A stretch of 64,000 nucleotides of DNA from Rhizobium phaseoli (GCF_010668805.1 NZ_WUFT01000002.1:124001-188000), one strand, 5' to 3'; shown: positions 42,464-52,518, counted from the stretch's first letter. The notes: a model not told the origin generated them from the letters alone. Made by a program: numbers and translations.

Positions 42464-42582
42464 AGAACTATCCTGAACCGGTAGCGGTCTTATGCACCAC
42501 TGGGCGCTATTCTTAATCTAACCGCCGATATCATAGGATTGTCATCTGCTCCCATCCGGCTGGTAGCCATTCATCGACAAAT

Positions 42583-42831
42583 TCAAAGCTTTATGCCTTT
42601 ATGAATCTCGCGGCTTCCATCGACGATTGCCTCAAGATCGAGATCCGTGCCGCTTTGCGGCGGAAGGCGGGCATAGAACGACATGGCTGGCTCGCGCCCG
42701 GCTTGACAGATCTCATAATATTCAAGAGCCCTCTCGACAATCTCGGCGATTGAACGATTTTCGCGCCGGGCAAGCCGTCGTGCAAGATCACGCGCCTTTG
42801 CGCTTCGTACGACAAGCCGAGATACGGCCAT
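42583..42831 (-). CDS. VapB-type antitoxin (PSK transcription-factor family) without toxin
   Basis: This 82-residue protein starts MAVSRLVVRSAKARDLARRL, with a ribbon-helix-helix-like beginning and RENRSIAEIVERALEYYE. It ends RLPPQSGTDLDLEAIVDGSR. This fits the small antitoxin family that pairs with PIN-domain VapC toxins. No downstream toxin frame exists; the next 120 bases toward 42463 are not coding. It is thus an orphan, perhaps a leftover of a broken module. It may still act as a repressor. Confidence 0.72.
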   Translation of the reverse strand: MAVSRLVVRSAKARDLARRLARRENRSIAEIVERALEYYEICQAGREPAMSFYARLPPQSGTDLDLEAIVDGSREIHKGIKL

Positions 42832-43076
42832 GCTGATCTCCTTTCCGATGAATAAAGCTTATCATCCCGGCCAGTGAGATAGTGGATTGGCGTACTATCA
42901 AAATGGCCATTGTCTGCGATCACCCCAATTTTGGACGACTGAGCCGGCTTTGCACAGGCGAGCCAACCCCCTGCCCAAGAAAGAATTAACCATATCTCAG
43001 CGTTCTTACGAAATAATGCTCCACGTAAATCAGGCGTCTCGAAGAAGAGAGGCCCAAAGTTATTTGGAGATGGTCC

Positions 43077-44894
43077 TTGGCCTTTACTATTGCGCGCAGT
43101 CTGGTGGCATTTGGCGTCGCCGTTTCCGCCGGCCTCTTCATGTCGATCGGATTGCAGCAATCGGCGCTCGAACGCTTGAAGGTCAATGGACCGGTTTACG
43201 AACAAGTCGTTTACGGCAAGGATCTGATCGCCGATATTTTGCCGCCGCCGCTGTTTGTCGTCGAATCTTACATGCTCTCCTTCGAGGCGAGCAAATTTCC
43301 CGAACTCACCGATACCAATCTCGCCAAGATCGCAAATCTCAAGGCCGCTTACGACGACCGACGCGCCTATTGGAAAACCACCCGGCTGCCGCAGGCCCTG
43401 AAGGACGAGCTTGAAAACGATGTCATCGCCAAGGGCGACGTATTCTGGGGAGTGATGGATCGCGAGATCATTCCAGCCTTGAACGCGAAGGATGAAGACA
43501 AGGCGCATGGTGCGATCGAGCAACTGCGCGTCGCCTTTCATTCGCACCAGGACGCGGTCGAGAAACTCGTTGCAAATTCCGATGCTTTTTTGAAGGGTGA
43601 GGAGCACAATGCCGCCTCGGAAATCGTCACCTGGACGATCTATGCGGGTGCTGCGGGTTTGGGGTCGTTCGGCCTGCTGCTCGTGGGTCTCTATCTCTTG
43701 CGTCGCCGGGCAATTGTGCCGCTCGATGGCATGAAGGCCTATATGGGCAATCTTGCCGATGGCGATTATTCGACGGACGTTCCCTATGCCGACCGTTCCG
43801 ACGAGATCGGCGCCATGTCCAAGGCAGTGGCCGTCTTCCGCAACAACGCGCTCGAGCGGCAAGACGCGCAGAAGCGAGAGACGGCGCTTCGCGATGTGGA
43901 ATTCGAACGCGAACGCAGCCAGATGGCCGAAAAAGCCGCCGAGGAGCAGATCCGCGAAACGGTGATCGATCAACTGACACACGGTTTGGACCAGCTGTCA
44001 CACGGTAATCTCGATTGCCGGATCGCCACGCCCTTCGCCGCCGCCTACGAGACTTTGCGCGCCAAGTTCAACGACAGCATGGACGCACTTTGCGCCTCGA
44101 TGGCCGAGATCGCCCTGACCTCCAGGCAAGTGGGCAGTTCCTCGGACGGCATTACCGGCGCAACCGAGAGTCTCGCGTCGCGTACGGAACAGCAGGCCGT
44201 GATGCTCGAAGAGGCCACGGCTGCCCTCGACGAGATGAATGCCAAGGCGAAAGATGCCGCCGAGCATGCCGGCAAGGCAACCGGCATGATGGCCGAGACC
44301 CGCACCAGCGCCGAACATTCGGCCGCCGTCGTTCGCGAAGCGATCGCCGCCATGGAACGGATCGAAGGTTCGTCGTCGCAGATCGGCGACATCGTCAACG
44401 TCATCGATGAAATCGCCTTCCAGACCAATCTTCTGGCGCTCAATGCCGGGGTCGAAGCCGCCCGTGCTGGCGAAGCGGGCAAGGGTTTCGCCGTCGTGGC
44501 GCAGGAAGTGCGCGAACTCGCCATGCGCTCGGCCAATGCCGCCAAGGAGATCAGGGCTCTGATTTCCACATCCTCGGCTCAGGTTTCCAGCGGAGTGCAG
44601 CTTGTCAACCGCACCGGCAAGGCGCTTCTGGAAATCGAAGGACAAGTCGAGCAGGTTGCCGGCCTGATTGCCCGCATCGTTTCGGTGTCCTCCGAACAGG
44701 CCGTGGCGATCGGCGAGATCAACGCCTCCGTCAACGCACTGGATGAAGTGACGCAACGCAACGCGGCCATGGCCGTCGAAACCGCCTCGGCCTGCCGGGC
44801 GCTCGGCACCCAGACGCAGACGCTGGAAGGGGTCGTCAACCGCTTCCAGGTTAATGCAAGAGCCAGCGCGTCAAGACCGCAGAGAGCGGCCTGA
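43077..44894 (+). CDS. Membrane methyl-accepting chemotaxis protein
   Basis: This receptor has about 605 residues from TTG 43077, with GGAG 7 bases upstream; no in-frame ATG lies before it because of a stop at 43026. Helix 1 is [20 protein letters not shown], a periplasmic sensor runs from about 25 to 185 and helix 2 is [25 protein letters not shown] ([20 protein letters not shown]) and linker follow, then the signalling hairpin with [20 protein letters not shown]. There is no CheR-type pentapeptide at its end. It senses an extracytoplasmic ligand, unknown. The unusual start codon could reduce its level. Confidence 0.88.
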   Translation: MAFTIARSLVAFGVAVSAGLFMSIGLQQSALERLKVNGPVYEQVVYGKDLIADILPPPLFVVESYMLSFEASKFPELTDTNLAKIANLKAAYDDRRAYWKTTRLPQALKDELENDVIAKGDVFWGVMDREIIPALNAKDEDKAHGAIEQLRVAFHSHQDAVEKLVANSDAFLKGEEHNAASEIVTWTIYAGAAGLGSFGLLLVGLYLLRRRAIVPLDGMKAYMGNLADGDYSTDVPYADRSDEIGAMSKAVAVFRNNALERQDAQKRETALRDVEFERERSQMAEKAAEEQIRETVIDQLTHGLDQLSHGNLDCRIATPFAAAYETLRAKFNDSMDALCASMAEIALTSRQVGSSSDGITGATESLASRTEQQAVMLEEATAALDEMNAKAKDAAEHAGKATGMMAETRTSAEHSAAVVREAIAAMERIEGSSSQIGDIVNVIDEIAFQTNLLALNAGVEAARAGEAGKGFAVVAQEVRELAMRSANAAKEIRALISTSSAQVSSGVQLVNRTGKALLEIEGQVEQVAGLIARIVSVSSEQAVAIGEINASVNALDEVTQRNAAMAVETASACRALGTQTQTLEGVVNRFQVNARASASRPQRAA

Positions 44895-45179
44895 CGTATG
44901 AGCAGCCGCCGAAACTCCGTTCACCTCAGCCTGTAATGATCGCCACGACGGCAACAATCGCCCGGTTTGACCAGACCGGGAAATTCCGGCGCGGATCTCG
45001 CGGGGCGCGCCACCCCGGCCCGCCCGATCGGATGGATGCGCGCGATGATGGCATCATCGAGATCGATGACAGGTTCGGCATGTCGAGCCAGGTCGGCGGT
45101 TCCCGACGAAAGATAAGATCGAGATCTCCCAGATCACGCGCGCCGACGAACTTTATGGGTCTTGCGGCGTTTCACGGCC

Positions 45180-45572
45180 ATGGACACGGGCAAGACGACA
45201 TACCTCACCTCTGCCGAACTCGGGCGGATTCGCCGCGCCGTCGGCATAGCCCGTCTAATGGATACCGCGGTCCGGTTGCCTATCGTCGGCGTACGGATCG
45301 GCGCGGATTCGGTTCTCGGTCTGATCCCGGGCGTCGGCGACATTGCCGGATCGCTGATCGGTCTTTTCATCATCGATGAGGCAAGGCGGCTCGGTCTTCC
45401 CGCCCACAAACTCGCCCGTATGGGCGTCAATCTCGGCGTCGACGCCGCCTGCGGTACGGTCCCTCTGATCGGCGATATCTTCGATGTCTATTTCAAATCT
45501 CACCGCCGCAACGTCGGCATCATCCTCGACCACTTCGGAGTAAACGAAGACGAGCTGAACCGGCGCATCTGA
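45180..45572 (+). CDS. DUF4112 domain protein
   Basis: This protein of about 130 residues has the hydrophobic DUF4112 core SVLGLIPGVGDIAGSLIGLF, VDAACGTVPLIGDIFDVYFK and the closing HRRNVGIILDHFGVNEDELN. It has a short helix near AVRLPIVGVRIGADSV and is probably membrane-associated. DUF4112 function is unknown. The start is placed at ATG 45180; a TTG at 45162 is possible. It converges with the ROK gene, separated by 25 bases. The 285-bp gap before it (44895-45179) shows no convincing gene. Confidence 0.85.
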   Translation: MDTGKTTYLTSAELGRIRRAVGIARLMDTAVRLPIVGVRIGADSVLGLIPGVGDIAGSLIGLFIIDEARRLGLPAHKLARMGVNLGVDAACGTVPLIGDIFDVYFKSHRRNVGIILDHFGVNEDELNRRI

Positions 45573-45597
45573 CGAAGGCGGTCGTCCCGGAATTGCA

Positions 45598-46554
45598 TCA
45601 CGGCGGAGCGACCTTCCCCGCCAGAAACGCCAGAGCCGCGGCGCCGATAAGGCCCGAGTTCTGATCCAATGCCGCCAGCATCACCTTCACATCCTTGAAT
45701 GCCGGCATCGCCCATTGGCTGATATAGGCTTGAATGCCCGGCTGTAGCCGGTCGAATTCGTGGGAAAGCCCTCCCCCCATGACGATAATATCGGGACTGA
45801 AGATATGGATCAGACTGGTGAAACCGCGGCCGAGAATTTCCGCTTCCTCGTCGATCAGCTGATTGGCGAGCCGATCGCCATTTCGAGCCGCCGCGAAAAC
45901 GCTGCGGCTGTCGATGGCGCCGCCGTTACTGCCTAACGTCGTCTCGCCATTTCCCAGCGCCCGCATTTGGGCGCGCCGCGCAAAAGCCGGACCGGATCCA
46001 TAGGCCTCGAAACAGCCCCGGTTGCCGCAAGGGCAAAGCTCACCACTCGGCACGACCGACATGTGTCCGACATGCGCCGCCATGCCCTTACGGCCGCGCA
46101 CCACACGACCGTCCGAGATAACGCCACCACCGATCCCGGTGCTCACCGTGACATAGACGAGGTTATCAAGTCCTCTGCCGATACCGAACTGCCACTCACC
46201 GATCGCCGCGGCAATGGCGTCGTTTTCGAGATCGACCGGAAACGGAAAGCGCTTCTGCAACTCGGCCTTCAGCGGAAAATCGACGAAGCCCGAAAGGGTC
46301 GGGATATCAGTCGCGACACCGGCGACCGTATCGAGCGGGCCTGGGGCCGATACGCCGACGCCCACCACCGAAGCAGGCTTCGATGCTGCAAGCAGCCGAT
46401 CGGTGAGGCCGCAAATCTGGGCGAGCACCCGGTCGGGGCCGGCCTGCGCATCCGTTGGTTCAGCCAAGCGCGCCAGGATCCTGCCCTGCTCATCGACAAG
46501 GGCGGCCCGCACCTGCGTTCCGCCGAGGTCTATACCAATGGCAACCTGCTGCAT
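45598..46554 (-). CDS. ROK-family sugar kinase / glucokinase-like protein
   Basis: This ROK protein of about 318 residues starts at ATG 46554, with an ATP-binding IGIDLGGTQVRAALVDEQG at the start. It has the ROK zinc motif CPCGNRGCFEAYGSG and glycine motifs GISVSAPGPL-like VGVGVSAPGPLDT and VSTGIGGGVI. It phosphorylates a hexose or hexosamine with ATP. No DNA-binding domain is present, so it is an enzyme rather than a repressor. It is the last gene of a minus-strand operon, 14 bases after the epimerase gene. Sugar specificity is unknown. Confidence 0.9.
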   Translation of the reverse strand: MQQVAIGIDLGGTQVRAALVDEQGRILARLAEPTDAQAGPDRVLAQICGLTDRLLAASKPASVVGVGVSAPGPLDTVAGVATDIPTLSGFVDFPLKAELQKRFPFPVDLENDAIAAAIGEWQFGIGRGLDNLVYVTVSTGIGGGVISDGRVVRGRKGMAAHVGHMSVVPSGELCPCGNRGCFEAYGSGPAFARRAQMRALGNGETTLGSNGGAIDSRSVFAAARNGDRLANQLIDEEAEILGRGFTSLIHIFSPDIIVMGGGLSHEFDRLQPGIQAYISQWAMPAFKDVKVMLAALDQNSGLIGAAALAFLAGKVAPP

Positions 46555-46568
46555 GTGGAGACCAAGAG

Positions 46569-47270
46569 TTAGAGTGCGCGGACCCATGCCATCCGCTCAT
46601 CGAGCGACGGCGCATTGAAAGCCAGGGAACCGAGAACCACTGTTTCCGCACCGGACTGGCGCAGGAGAGGCACCGTATGCTCGCGAATGCCGCCATCGGC
46701 CGCAAGCACGATCCGATCGGCCGCACCGCAGCCGGCGATGATCTGCTTTGCCTGTTGAAGCCGGGCGCCGGCCTTTTCGTCGAGGCCCTGGCCCTTGACG
46801 CCGATCGCCGTGCCAAGCAGCGTCACAAAACGCAGCCGCGAAACATATTTCTCGATCCGCTCGACGGGGGTCTCGACCTTGAGGACCATGCCGGCTGCAA
46901 TACCGCGGCGGTCGAGAAGATCGAGAGCCTCGTCGGCGACGCTTTCGTTTTCGACATGAAGGCTGATCAGGTCGCTGCCGGCATCGGCGAACTGCTCGAT
47001 CTGCGACATAATGATGCTGTCTGCAACCATCAGATGAACATGGATCGGCCGCGCGGAGACTTTGCGCACACCGGCGACAAGGTCGGGAAAAAACAACATT
47101 GCTGGCGCGAAATGGCCGTCGGCGACATCGATATGGAGGATGTCGACGTGAGGATCGACACGCGCGAGATCATCGGCGAGGCGCATGAGATCGGCCGACC
47201 AGACGGAGAATTCGGCGATTAGCCGATCCTTCGGAAGATCGGCGATCCAGTTTTTTGGGGGGGTAGGCAT
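46569..47270 (-). CDS. Ribulose-phosphate 3-epimerase family protein
   Basis: This 233-residue TIM-barrel enzyme has the metal/active-site motif LHIDVADGHFAPAMLFFPDL, IHVHLMVAD and the phosphate-binding end VLAADGGIREHTVPLLRQSG. It epimerises ribulose-5-P or a related sugar phosphate such as allulose-6-P. The gene probably serves a non-standard sugar here, because a housekeeping rpe would lie elsewhere. A run of T6 G7 lies near the N terminus at about 47251-47263, a plausible slippage site. Spacing to the hydrolase gene is 4 bases. Confidence 0.87.
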   Translation of the reverse strand: MPTPPKNWIADLPKDRLIAEFSVWSADLMRLADDLARVDPHVDILHIDVADGHFAPAMLFFPDLVAGVRKVSARPIHVHLMVADSIIMSQIEQFADAGSDLISLHVENESVADEALDLLDRRGIAAGMVLKVETPVERIEKYVSRLRFVTLLGTAIGVKGQGLDEKAGARLQQAKQIIAGCGAADRIVLAADGGIREHTVPLLRQSGAETVVLGSLAFNAPSLDERMAWVRAL

Positions 47271-47274
47271 TGTT

Positions 47275-48087
47275 TCAGAGCTCCTTCAGGAAATTGCCGA
47301 TGGCAAGCCGAAAGTCGGCGACATATTGCGGGCGGCTCTCCGTTTTCGGCGTGATCTGCACGAAACGTGCGCCGGCAATCCGCGCAGCAAGAGCACGCGC
47401 GTGGCCAAGTGGATGAATGCTATCGCGATCATGGCCGATGACGAGCGTCGGCAAGGCCAGATTGCCAACATCCGCGTCGGTCACATCAGGGCCATCATTT
47501 GCGATCCTGGTCAGCAGTTCGGCGGTCACATCCAGAGGCGTGCGGGAGAAAAACCCGGCAAGCGAAGCGAGATTGTCCGGCGCCTCGGCGGCGAGCCGCA
47601 CGCCGACGGGCCCGGCAAGAAATGCCTGCTTTGCCTCGCCCAGTGGCAGGGTTTTCATAAGCCGCCCGACTTCGGCATTGGGCGCCATATTGTCCGGCGC
47701 CGATGCCGTCAGCCAAGCCGGCCTTGCAATGATCAAAGCCTTGACGAGATCGGGCCGCTTGACGGCGAGACGCAAGGCGATCGCGGCACCCATCGAGATG
47801 CCGCCGATCACGATCGGCACCGCAAGGCTTTTCTCGATATAGACGGCGATATCATCGCAGAAGGTCGAAATCGACAGTTGCTCCAGATTGCCGGCCCGAG
47901 AACGGCCGTGACCGCGGGCTTCGACCGTAACCCGGCGATATCCGGTTTCGAGCGGAAAGACCTCATCCGTCTGTGCCGCGTCGCCGCATAGGCCGTGCTG
48001 GAATATTACCGGCACGCCCTCGCCCGCCATATCGACGTTGAGAATGGTCCCATCGCTGGTTTCGAACGGCTGAGCCCGTCTCATCAT
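47275..48087 (-). CDS. Alpha/beta-fold hydrolase
   Basis: This 270-residue hydrolase has the oxyanion strand VPVIFQHGLCGDAAQ, nucleophile elbow VIGGISMGAAIALRLA, acid in IGHDRDSIHPLGHA and a C-terminal His probably at that loop. It begins ATGATG at 48087, overlapping the isomerase stop. It could act as a lactonase or ester hydrolase in the sugar pathway. The elbow is GISMG rather than the commoner GHSMG, still a GxSxG motif. Substrate unknown. Confidence 0.86.
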   Translation of the reverse strand: MMRRAQPFETSDGTILNVDMAGEGVPVIFQHGLCGDAAQTDEVFPLETGYRRVTVEARGHGRSRAGNLEQLSISTFCDDIAVYIEKSLAVPIVIGGISMGAAIALRLAVKRPDLVKALIIARPAWLTASAPDNMAPNAEVGRLMKTLPLGEAKQAFLAGPVGVRLAAEAPDNLASLAGFFSRTPLDVTAELLTRIANDGPDVTDADVGNLALPTLVIGHDRDSIHPLGHARALAARIAGARFVQITPKTESRPQYVADFRLAIGNFLKEL

Positions 48088-48926
48088 CCTCTCCCCGCGC
48101 CTTCGCCGCCGAGAGCACCTTTCAGGAAGGTCGCCGCACCGGCCGCCTCCGAGGCTGAGAGACCATGGGTGACAAGACTGCCGGAAAAGCCAATCGCCTT
48201 GAGGCGGCCGAGATAATGCCCATAGTCGAGGACGCCCTTGCCGGCGGTCGCGAAACTGCCGTCGGGATTGCGGTCTTTTGCATGCGCCATGACGATCCGA
48301 TCGGCCAGAAGATCGATTGCGGAAGACACGGTGCGCCGCTGCTCATTCAGCGTCGCAACCTCGAAAAGATTGGCCGGATCGAGCACGATCTTGATGCGCG
48401 GGCTCTTCAGCGCCGTGATCAACCGATGGGCTTTCTCAGCCGAGTTGACCACATTGGCAAGCTCGGGCTCGATGCCAAGATCCACATTGTAGCGCTCGGC
48501 GATTGCGACGGCCGCCTCCATGGCTTCGAGGAGATCGCGCCAAGCTGCCGGCGTGTCGTTGTCGGCGTGCACCTTCCATTGGTCGATGGGGTCGCGTGTG
48601 CCGGTGCAAAGCGTGATCAGCCCCGTTGACATACCGGCGCAACGCTCGGCCAACGTCGCCAATCTTCGAAGCCCTACCTCGCGCAGGGCCGGATCGGGAT
48701 GGATCATATTGTAGGTGCCGGATACGGCGACGATCTCGACGCCGCCGCTGCGTGCCGCCTCGGCGACCGAGCGCGCCTGAGCCTCGGTAATCGTCTCCGG
48801 CATTGGCGGCAGGCCCGAGCAGGCCATATTGTATTGCGCCGCGGTGAACCCGGCCTGCGCTACCGAATTGAGGACCGTCGAGGGCTCCGATCCGTCGAAG
48901 GTCTTTGCGAAGATGCCGAGCTTCAT
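48084..48926 (-). CDS. Sugar phosphate isomerase/epimerase family protein
   Basis: This TIM-barrel protein of about 280 residues starts at ATG 48926, sharing one base with the preceding stop; a TTG at 48929 is an alternative first codon. Motifs such as LGIFAKTFDGSEPSTVLNSV, VDLGIEPELANVVNSAEKAH and IKIVLDPANLFEV are typical of the AP endonuclease 2-like isomerase family. It likely isomerises a keto sugar or inositol-type intermediate. It is coupled tightly with the dehydrogenase gene before it. Confidence 0.87.
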   Translation of the reverse strand: MKLGIFAKTFDGSEPSTVLNSVAQAGFTAAQYNMACSGLPPMPETITEAQARSVAEAARSGGVEIVAVSGTYNMIHPDPALREVGLRRLATLAERCAGMSTGLITLCTGTRDPIDQWKVHADNDTPAAWRDLLEAMEAAVAIAERYNVDLGIEPELANVVNSAEKAHRLITALKSPRIKIVLDPANLFEVATLNEQRRTVSSAIDLLADRIVMAHAKDRNPDGSFATAGKGVLDYGHYLGRLKAIGFSGSLVTHGLSASEAAGAATFLKGALGGEGAGRG

Positions 48927-50002
48927 CAAACGCCACCCGTGACGTCAGCCAGCGCGACCGGCTTACCGCTTTCGACGGAACGCGCGACGGCGACCATCGC
49001 CCGTACGGAGGCCAGGCCATCATCGATGTCGGCGCCTTCCATCACCGTGCCATCCAGGATGGTGCGGGCGAAGCCTTCGACCTGACGGCGGTAGAAATGA
49101 CCGTCGGCACCGAGAACGCGATGGGTTGCGCCATCCGCTTCCCGAAAAATGTCGACCTCGCTGGTCTTGTAGTACCACGGGTTATAGGTCTTGCCCAAAA
49201 TGCTGCCGTTCCTGCCGTAGATCTGGAAACCTTCATGCCAGTCCATGCGCACCTGGACGGTGAGATCGAGGTGGCCGAGCGTGCCGGAGGCAAATTCCAC
49301 GTCGACGAACCAGCACCAGATACCGGCCCGCTCGGAGAGGCGCGCGGCGACGGAAACGATGTCGCCGGCAAAATAACGGGCCGTGTCGATCAGGTGGCAA
49401 CCATGCGCAAGCATGTAGTAGCGGCGCAGGTCGGCTTTCGGATCGGCGGAGGGTTTTCGCGCATTGGCGCTGGCAACGATCAGGGGCTGGACTGCATCGG
49501 TCATCGGATAACGGTGGGTGCTGTCGCAATACCATGCTTTCAGGGCGACCATCTCACCCATCTCGTCACGGATGAAGGATTTGGCCGCCTGGAGCCCGGC
49601 GTCGAAACGCTTCATATGCCCGACCTGAAACACCTTTCCCGACATGTCGACTTCGGCCTTCAATTCAAGGCATTCCTCGACGGTGACCCCGACGGGTTTC
49701 TCGCACAGCACATGCTTGCCCGCCTGGAGGGCGCGAATGGAGGTCGGGACGTGAAAGGCATCGGCGGTCGCGATGATCACGGCATCGAGGTCGGGATCGG
49801 CCAGCATCTTGTCGTAGTCGTCGTAGGTTTTACCAGCTCCATGGGTGATTGCCATACGTTCGCGGAGATCCGCGGCAACGTCGCAGATCGCATAGAGATC
49901 GGCATTGGCGGCCTTCGTGCAGCTCTCGAAGTGCGCGGCCTGGGCAATCTGGCCCGCTCCCAGTACGCCGATGCGGAGGCGCCGTTCCTGTTTTGCTGGC
50001 AT
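48926..50002 (-). CDS. Gfo/Idh/MocA family dehydrogenase
   Basis: This 358-residue NAD(P)-dependent oxidoreductase has the Rossmann GVLGAGQIAQAAHF at about 13-26, the catalytic EKP motif in LCEKPVGVTVEECLE and a C-terminal beta-sheet domain. It oxidises a sugar or polyol hydroxyl, as in inositol or glucose-fructose dehydrogenases. It is the first enzyme gene after the ATPase and is coupled to the isomerase gene by a one-base overlap. Specificity is unknown. Confidence 0.9.
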   Translation of the reverse strand: MPAKQERRLRIGVLGAGQIAQAAHFESCTKAANADLYAICDVAADLRERMAITHGAGKTYDDYDKMLADPDLDAVIIATADAFHVPTSIRALQAGKHVLCEKPVGVTVEECLELKAEVDMSGKVFQVGHMKRFDAGLQAAKSFIRDEMGEMVALKAWYCDSTHRYPMTDAVQPLIVASANARKPSADPKADLRRYYMLAHGCHLIDTARYFAGDIVSVAARLSERAGIWCWFVDVEFASGTLGHLDLTVQVRMDWHEGFQIYGRNGSILGKTYNPWYYKTSEVDIFREADGATHRVLGADGHFYRRQVEGFARTILDGTVMEGADIDDGLASVRAMVAVARSVESGKPVALADVTGGV

Positions 50003-50095
50003 CGATAAGCTCTCTAGGTCGAATGTTGAAGATAAATGCCGGTTTCGGCGCCGAAAGGAATGGCCCTGGTCCGAACTGCCATCAGCTTTCCCTGG

Positions 50096-51244
50096 TCAGT
50101 TCAAAGCCATGTGTGTTTGAGGATGGAAAAAGTGCAGTTTCGCCGGGTCGATTGCCAGATTGATCGATTGGCCCGTCTCGACGGCGCTGACAGCTTCGAA
50201 GCGGGCGACGGCGTTGGCGGCGCCGCTCAGGTCTTCGACGGCGTCGGGGTCGCCCGAGTCGATCCGGACCGCGTCGATTTTCAAATGCACGATCAACTCC
50301 GAGCCAAGCTCCTCGATCGACTTCACGACAACCGGGATCGTCGGATAGGATGCCCCCGACGGCAACTGGCTGTCGTAGAGATCCTCGGGCCGGACACCAA
50401 AGATCAGGGCTTTTCCCTCGAAGGCGGAAAGGCCGGGAGCCCGCTCAAAAGCGCCGTCGGACAGGGGGATGGAGAAGCCCGGCAGATGGATCCGCATACC
50501 CTCCAGACGCCCTTCGAACAGGTTCATCGAGGGCGACCCGATGAAGCCTGCGACGAACGCATTGACCGGGCGGTGATACAAAGCCTTGGGCGTGTCCACC
50601 TGCTGTAGCACGCCGCCCTTCAGCACCGCGACGCGATCGCCCATGGTCAGGGCTTCGGTCTGGTCGTGCGTCACGTAAATCGTCGTGACACCCAGCTGTC
50701 TCTGCAGGCTTGCGATCTCCGCGCGCATCTGCACACGCAGCTTGGCATCGAGGTTGGAAAGCGGTTCGTCCATGAGGAATGCCGCGGGCTCGCGGACCAT
50801 GGCGCGGCCCATCGCGACACGCTGGCGCTGGCCGCCGGAAAGCTGCGCGGGCTTGTTGCCCAGCAGGCTTTCCAGCTGCAGGATCTTGGCAATCTCGTGA
50901 ACGCGCTTGGTTCGCTCGGCCTTGTTCTTTCCGGCCAGCTTCATCGAAAAGGCGATGTTGTCGAACACCGTCATGTGCGGATAAAGCGCATAACTCTGAA
51001 AGACCATGGCGATGTCCCGGTCCTTCGGCGCAAGATCGACGACATCCTGACCGCCGATGCTCAAGGTTCCACTGCTGATTTCCTCAAGCCCGGCAATCAT
51101 GCGGAGCGCGGTCGATTTTCCGCATCCGGACGGGCCGACGAGGATCAGAAACTCGCCGTCATGGATCGTCAGGCTCAGATCCTTGATCGCATGGTAGCTG
51201 TTTCCATAGGTCTTGCAGATTTTGTCCAGTACAACCACAGCCAC
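50096..51244 (-). CDS. CUT1-type sugar ABC transporter ATP-binding protein (UgpC/MsmK family)
   Basis: This 382-residue ATPase starts with GTG 51244. Motifs are Walker A GPSGCGKST, signature LSGGQRQRVAMGRAMV, Walker B FLMDEPLSNLDAKLRVQM and H-loop YVTHDQTEALTMGDRVAVL. A C-terminal TOBE-like domain of about 140 residues follows (FEGRLEGMRIHLPGFSIPLS). UgpC/MsmK-type ATPases often serve several sugar importers. Two permease sets in this window lack their own visible ATPase, so this protein could power either. It precedes the dehydrogenase gene by 93 bases. Confidence 0.92.
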   Translation of the reverse strand: MAVVVLDKICKTYGNSYHAIKDLSLTIHDGEFLILVGPSGCGKSTALRMIAGLEEISSGTLSIGGQDVVDLAPKDRDIAMVFQSYALYPHMTVFDNIAFSMKLAGKNKAERTKRVHEIAKILQLESLLGNKPAQLSGGQRQRVAMGRAMVREPAAFLMDEPLSNLDAKLRVQMRAEIASLQRQLGVTTIYVTHDQTEALTMGDRVAVLKGGVLQQVDTPKALYHRPVNAFVAGFIGSPSMNLFEGRLEGMRIHLPGFSIPLSDGAFERAPGLSAFEGKALIFGVRPEDLYDSQLPSGASYPTIPVVVKSIEELGSELIVHLKIDAVRIDSGDPDAVEDLSGAANAVARFEAVSAVETGQSINLAIDPAKLHFFHPQTHMALN

Positions 51245-51573
51245 GTCTCATCCTCCCGTATCAGTCCGCTCACGTCTTCGACCGGCGCTCTTCCCGCCAC
51301 CTCCGATCCTTTCGACAAGAAAGCTCAGGCCTGAGCTTCAATGTCAACAAAAGAATCGATCACATTCCACGTCATCATTGTCGATATCTCACCGTATCCA
51401 TTTGAAATATTTCACATTTAGTCCGAAAAATAAGATTAATCTGCGCGCTAATATTTTTTTACGCGCGTAACTTTTATAGCCGGCGCGGCAGCTGTTGAAT
51501 GATGTTCGAACCCTGCGATCAATGTGTGGTTCTGCTCGGGCGGCCAGCCAGGTCGACACCGACTAACGGCACG
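51245..51573. other. Intergenic region between the ATPase gene and the PfkB gene
   Basis: This 329-bp stretch holds the ATPase operon promoter. An AT-rich patch GCGCGCTAATATTTTTTTACGCGCGTAAC (51436-51469 region, in short parts) forms a loose inverted repeat with GCGCG arms. No convincing gene is visible. Confidence 0.4.
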
Positions 51574-52515
51574 CTAATCGTGACATCCAGGAATCGGGCG
51601 CGGCGCCGGCGCATTTTCCCCTGCCATCCATGCCAGGCAGGTCCGGTGGTTCGGCAGGCCCCGGCGCCCTCCGCGTGCGGTCACGGAAATGGCAGCCGCC
51701 GCTGTGGCATAGGCTACGCAATCAAGCGGGGTCTTGCCCTCGGCAAGGGCAAGAGCGTAGGCCCCGTGAAAACAGTCGCCGGCGCCGGTCGTGTCGACCG
51801 CCTGAACCTGATAGGCCGGCAAAAGCCACCGGGTGGGATCGCCTTTCTGGCGAAGACAGGTCCCTCGTTCGCCATCTGTCAGCACGACAGCGGACCGATC
51901 CGTTGACCAGAGCTTCTCCAGCATGATCCTTGGATCATCTTCACCGGTGTACTCTCTGGCGAAAGCGAGCGGCAGCACCAGATGGTCGGCGAAGGCGAGG
52001 ATCCGGTCCGTCGCTGCACCGACCGTCCATTCGATATCGGCTATCACGGCAAGGCCGAGCGCGCGCGCCCGGGCCACAACACTTTCCGAATGCGTCGCGT
52101 AACCATCGATCAGCAGGACCGGGGCTTGGATCAAGACATCGTCGGGCAGCGCGTCCGACGTGCCGTGCAGCACATCGTCGTCGTAGGCTATGAACCGGTC
52201 GCCGTCGGGACTGACCGTAATCACCGAGCGGATCGGCGCGGCAGCGGCATGGCGCGGCGCCAGGGATATGTCGACGCCCTCGCGCTCGAGCTCGGCACCG
52301 GCCAGATCGGCCGCCGGCTCATTGCCGAGCCAGCCGATGAAGCCGGCCCGCCCGCCAAGCCGGGCGACGGCGACAAGGGCCGTCGCCACGTTGCCGCCAT
52401 GGTCCATCGTCCGCTTCGTTACCTTCCCCTTGCCGGCCGAAAGCCCCCGATCGACATAGATGATGTCATCGATTGCCAGGGCGCCGAAGCCCAGAACCTG
52501 GAGCGAGCGCGACAT
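51574..52515 (-). CDS. PfkB-family carbohydrate kinase
   Basis: This 313-residue ribokinase-fold kinase has an N-terminal GGNVATALVAVARLGGRAGF and the C-terminal signature DTTGAGDCFHGAYALALAEG with the catalytic Asp. It phosphorylates a sugar or keto-acid, giving the substrate for the aldolase encoded 3 bases upstream. It probably shares that transcript, started near the DeoR-type elements. Which sugar is not determined. Confidence 0.9.
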   Translation of the reverse strand: MSRSLQVLGFGALAIDDIIYVDRGLSAGKGKVTKRTMDHGGNVATALVAVARLGGRAGFIGWLGNEPAADLAGAELEREGVDISLAPRHAAAAPIRSVITVSPDGDRFIAYDDDVLHGTSDALPDDVLIQAPVLLIDGYATHSESVVARARALGLAVIADIEWTVGAATDRILAFADHLVLPLAFAREYTGEDDPRIMLEKLWSTDRSAVVLTDGERGTCLRQKGDPTRWLLPAYQVQAVDTTGAGDCFHGAYALALAEGKTPLDCVAYATAAAAISVTARGGRRGLPNHRTCLAWMAGENAPAPRPIPGCHD

Positions 52516-52518
52516 GTC

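Noticed and set aside
42591..43982. Minus-strand frame of 463 residues over the second chemoreceptor
   Set aside because: It is an antisense shadow of the plus-strand chemoreceptor gene and overlaps the antitoxin in another frame; no domain is visible.
44936..45379. Plus-strand frame of 147 residues before and over the DUF4112 gene
   Set aside because: It overlaps the supported DUF4112 frame and is Arg/Pro-rich, with no family signal.
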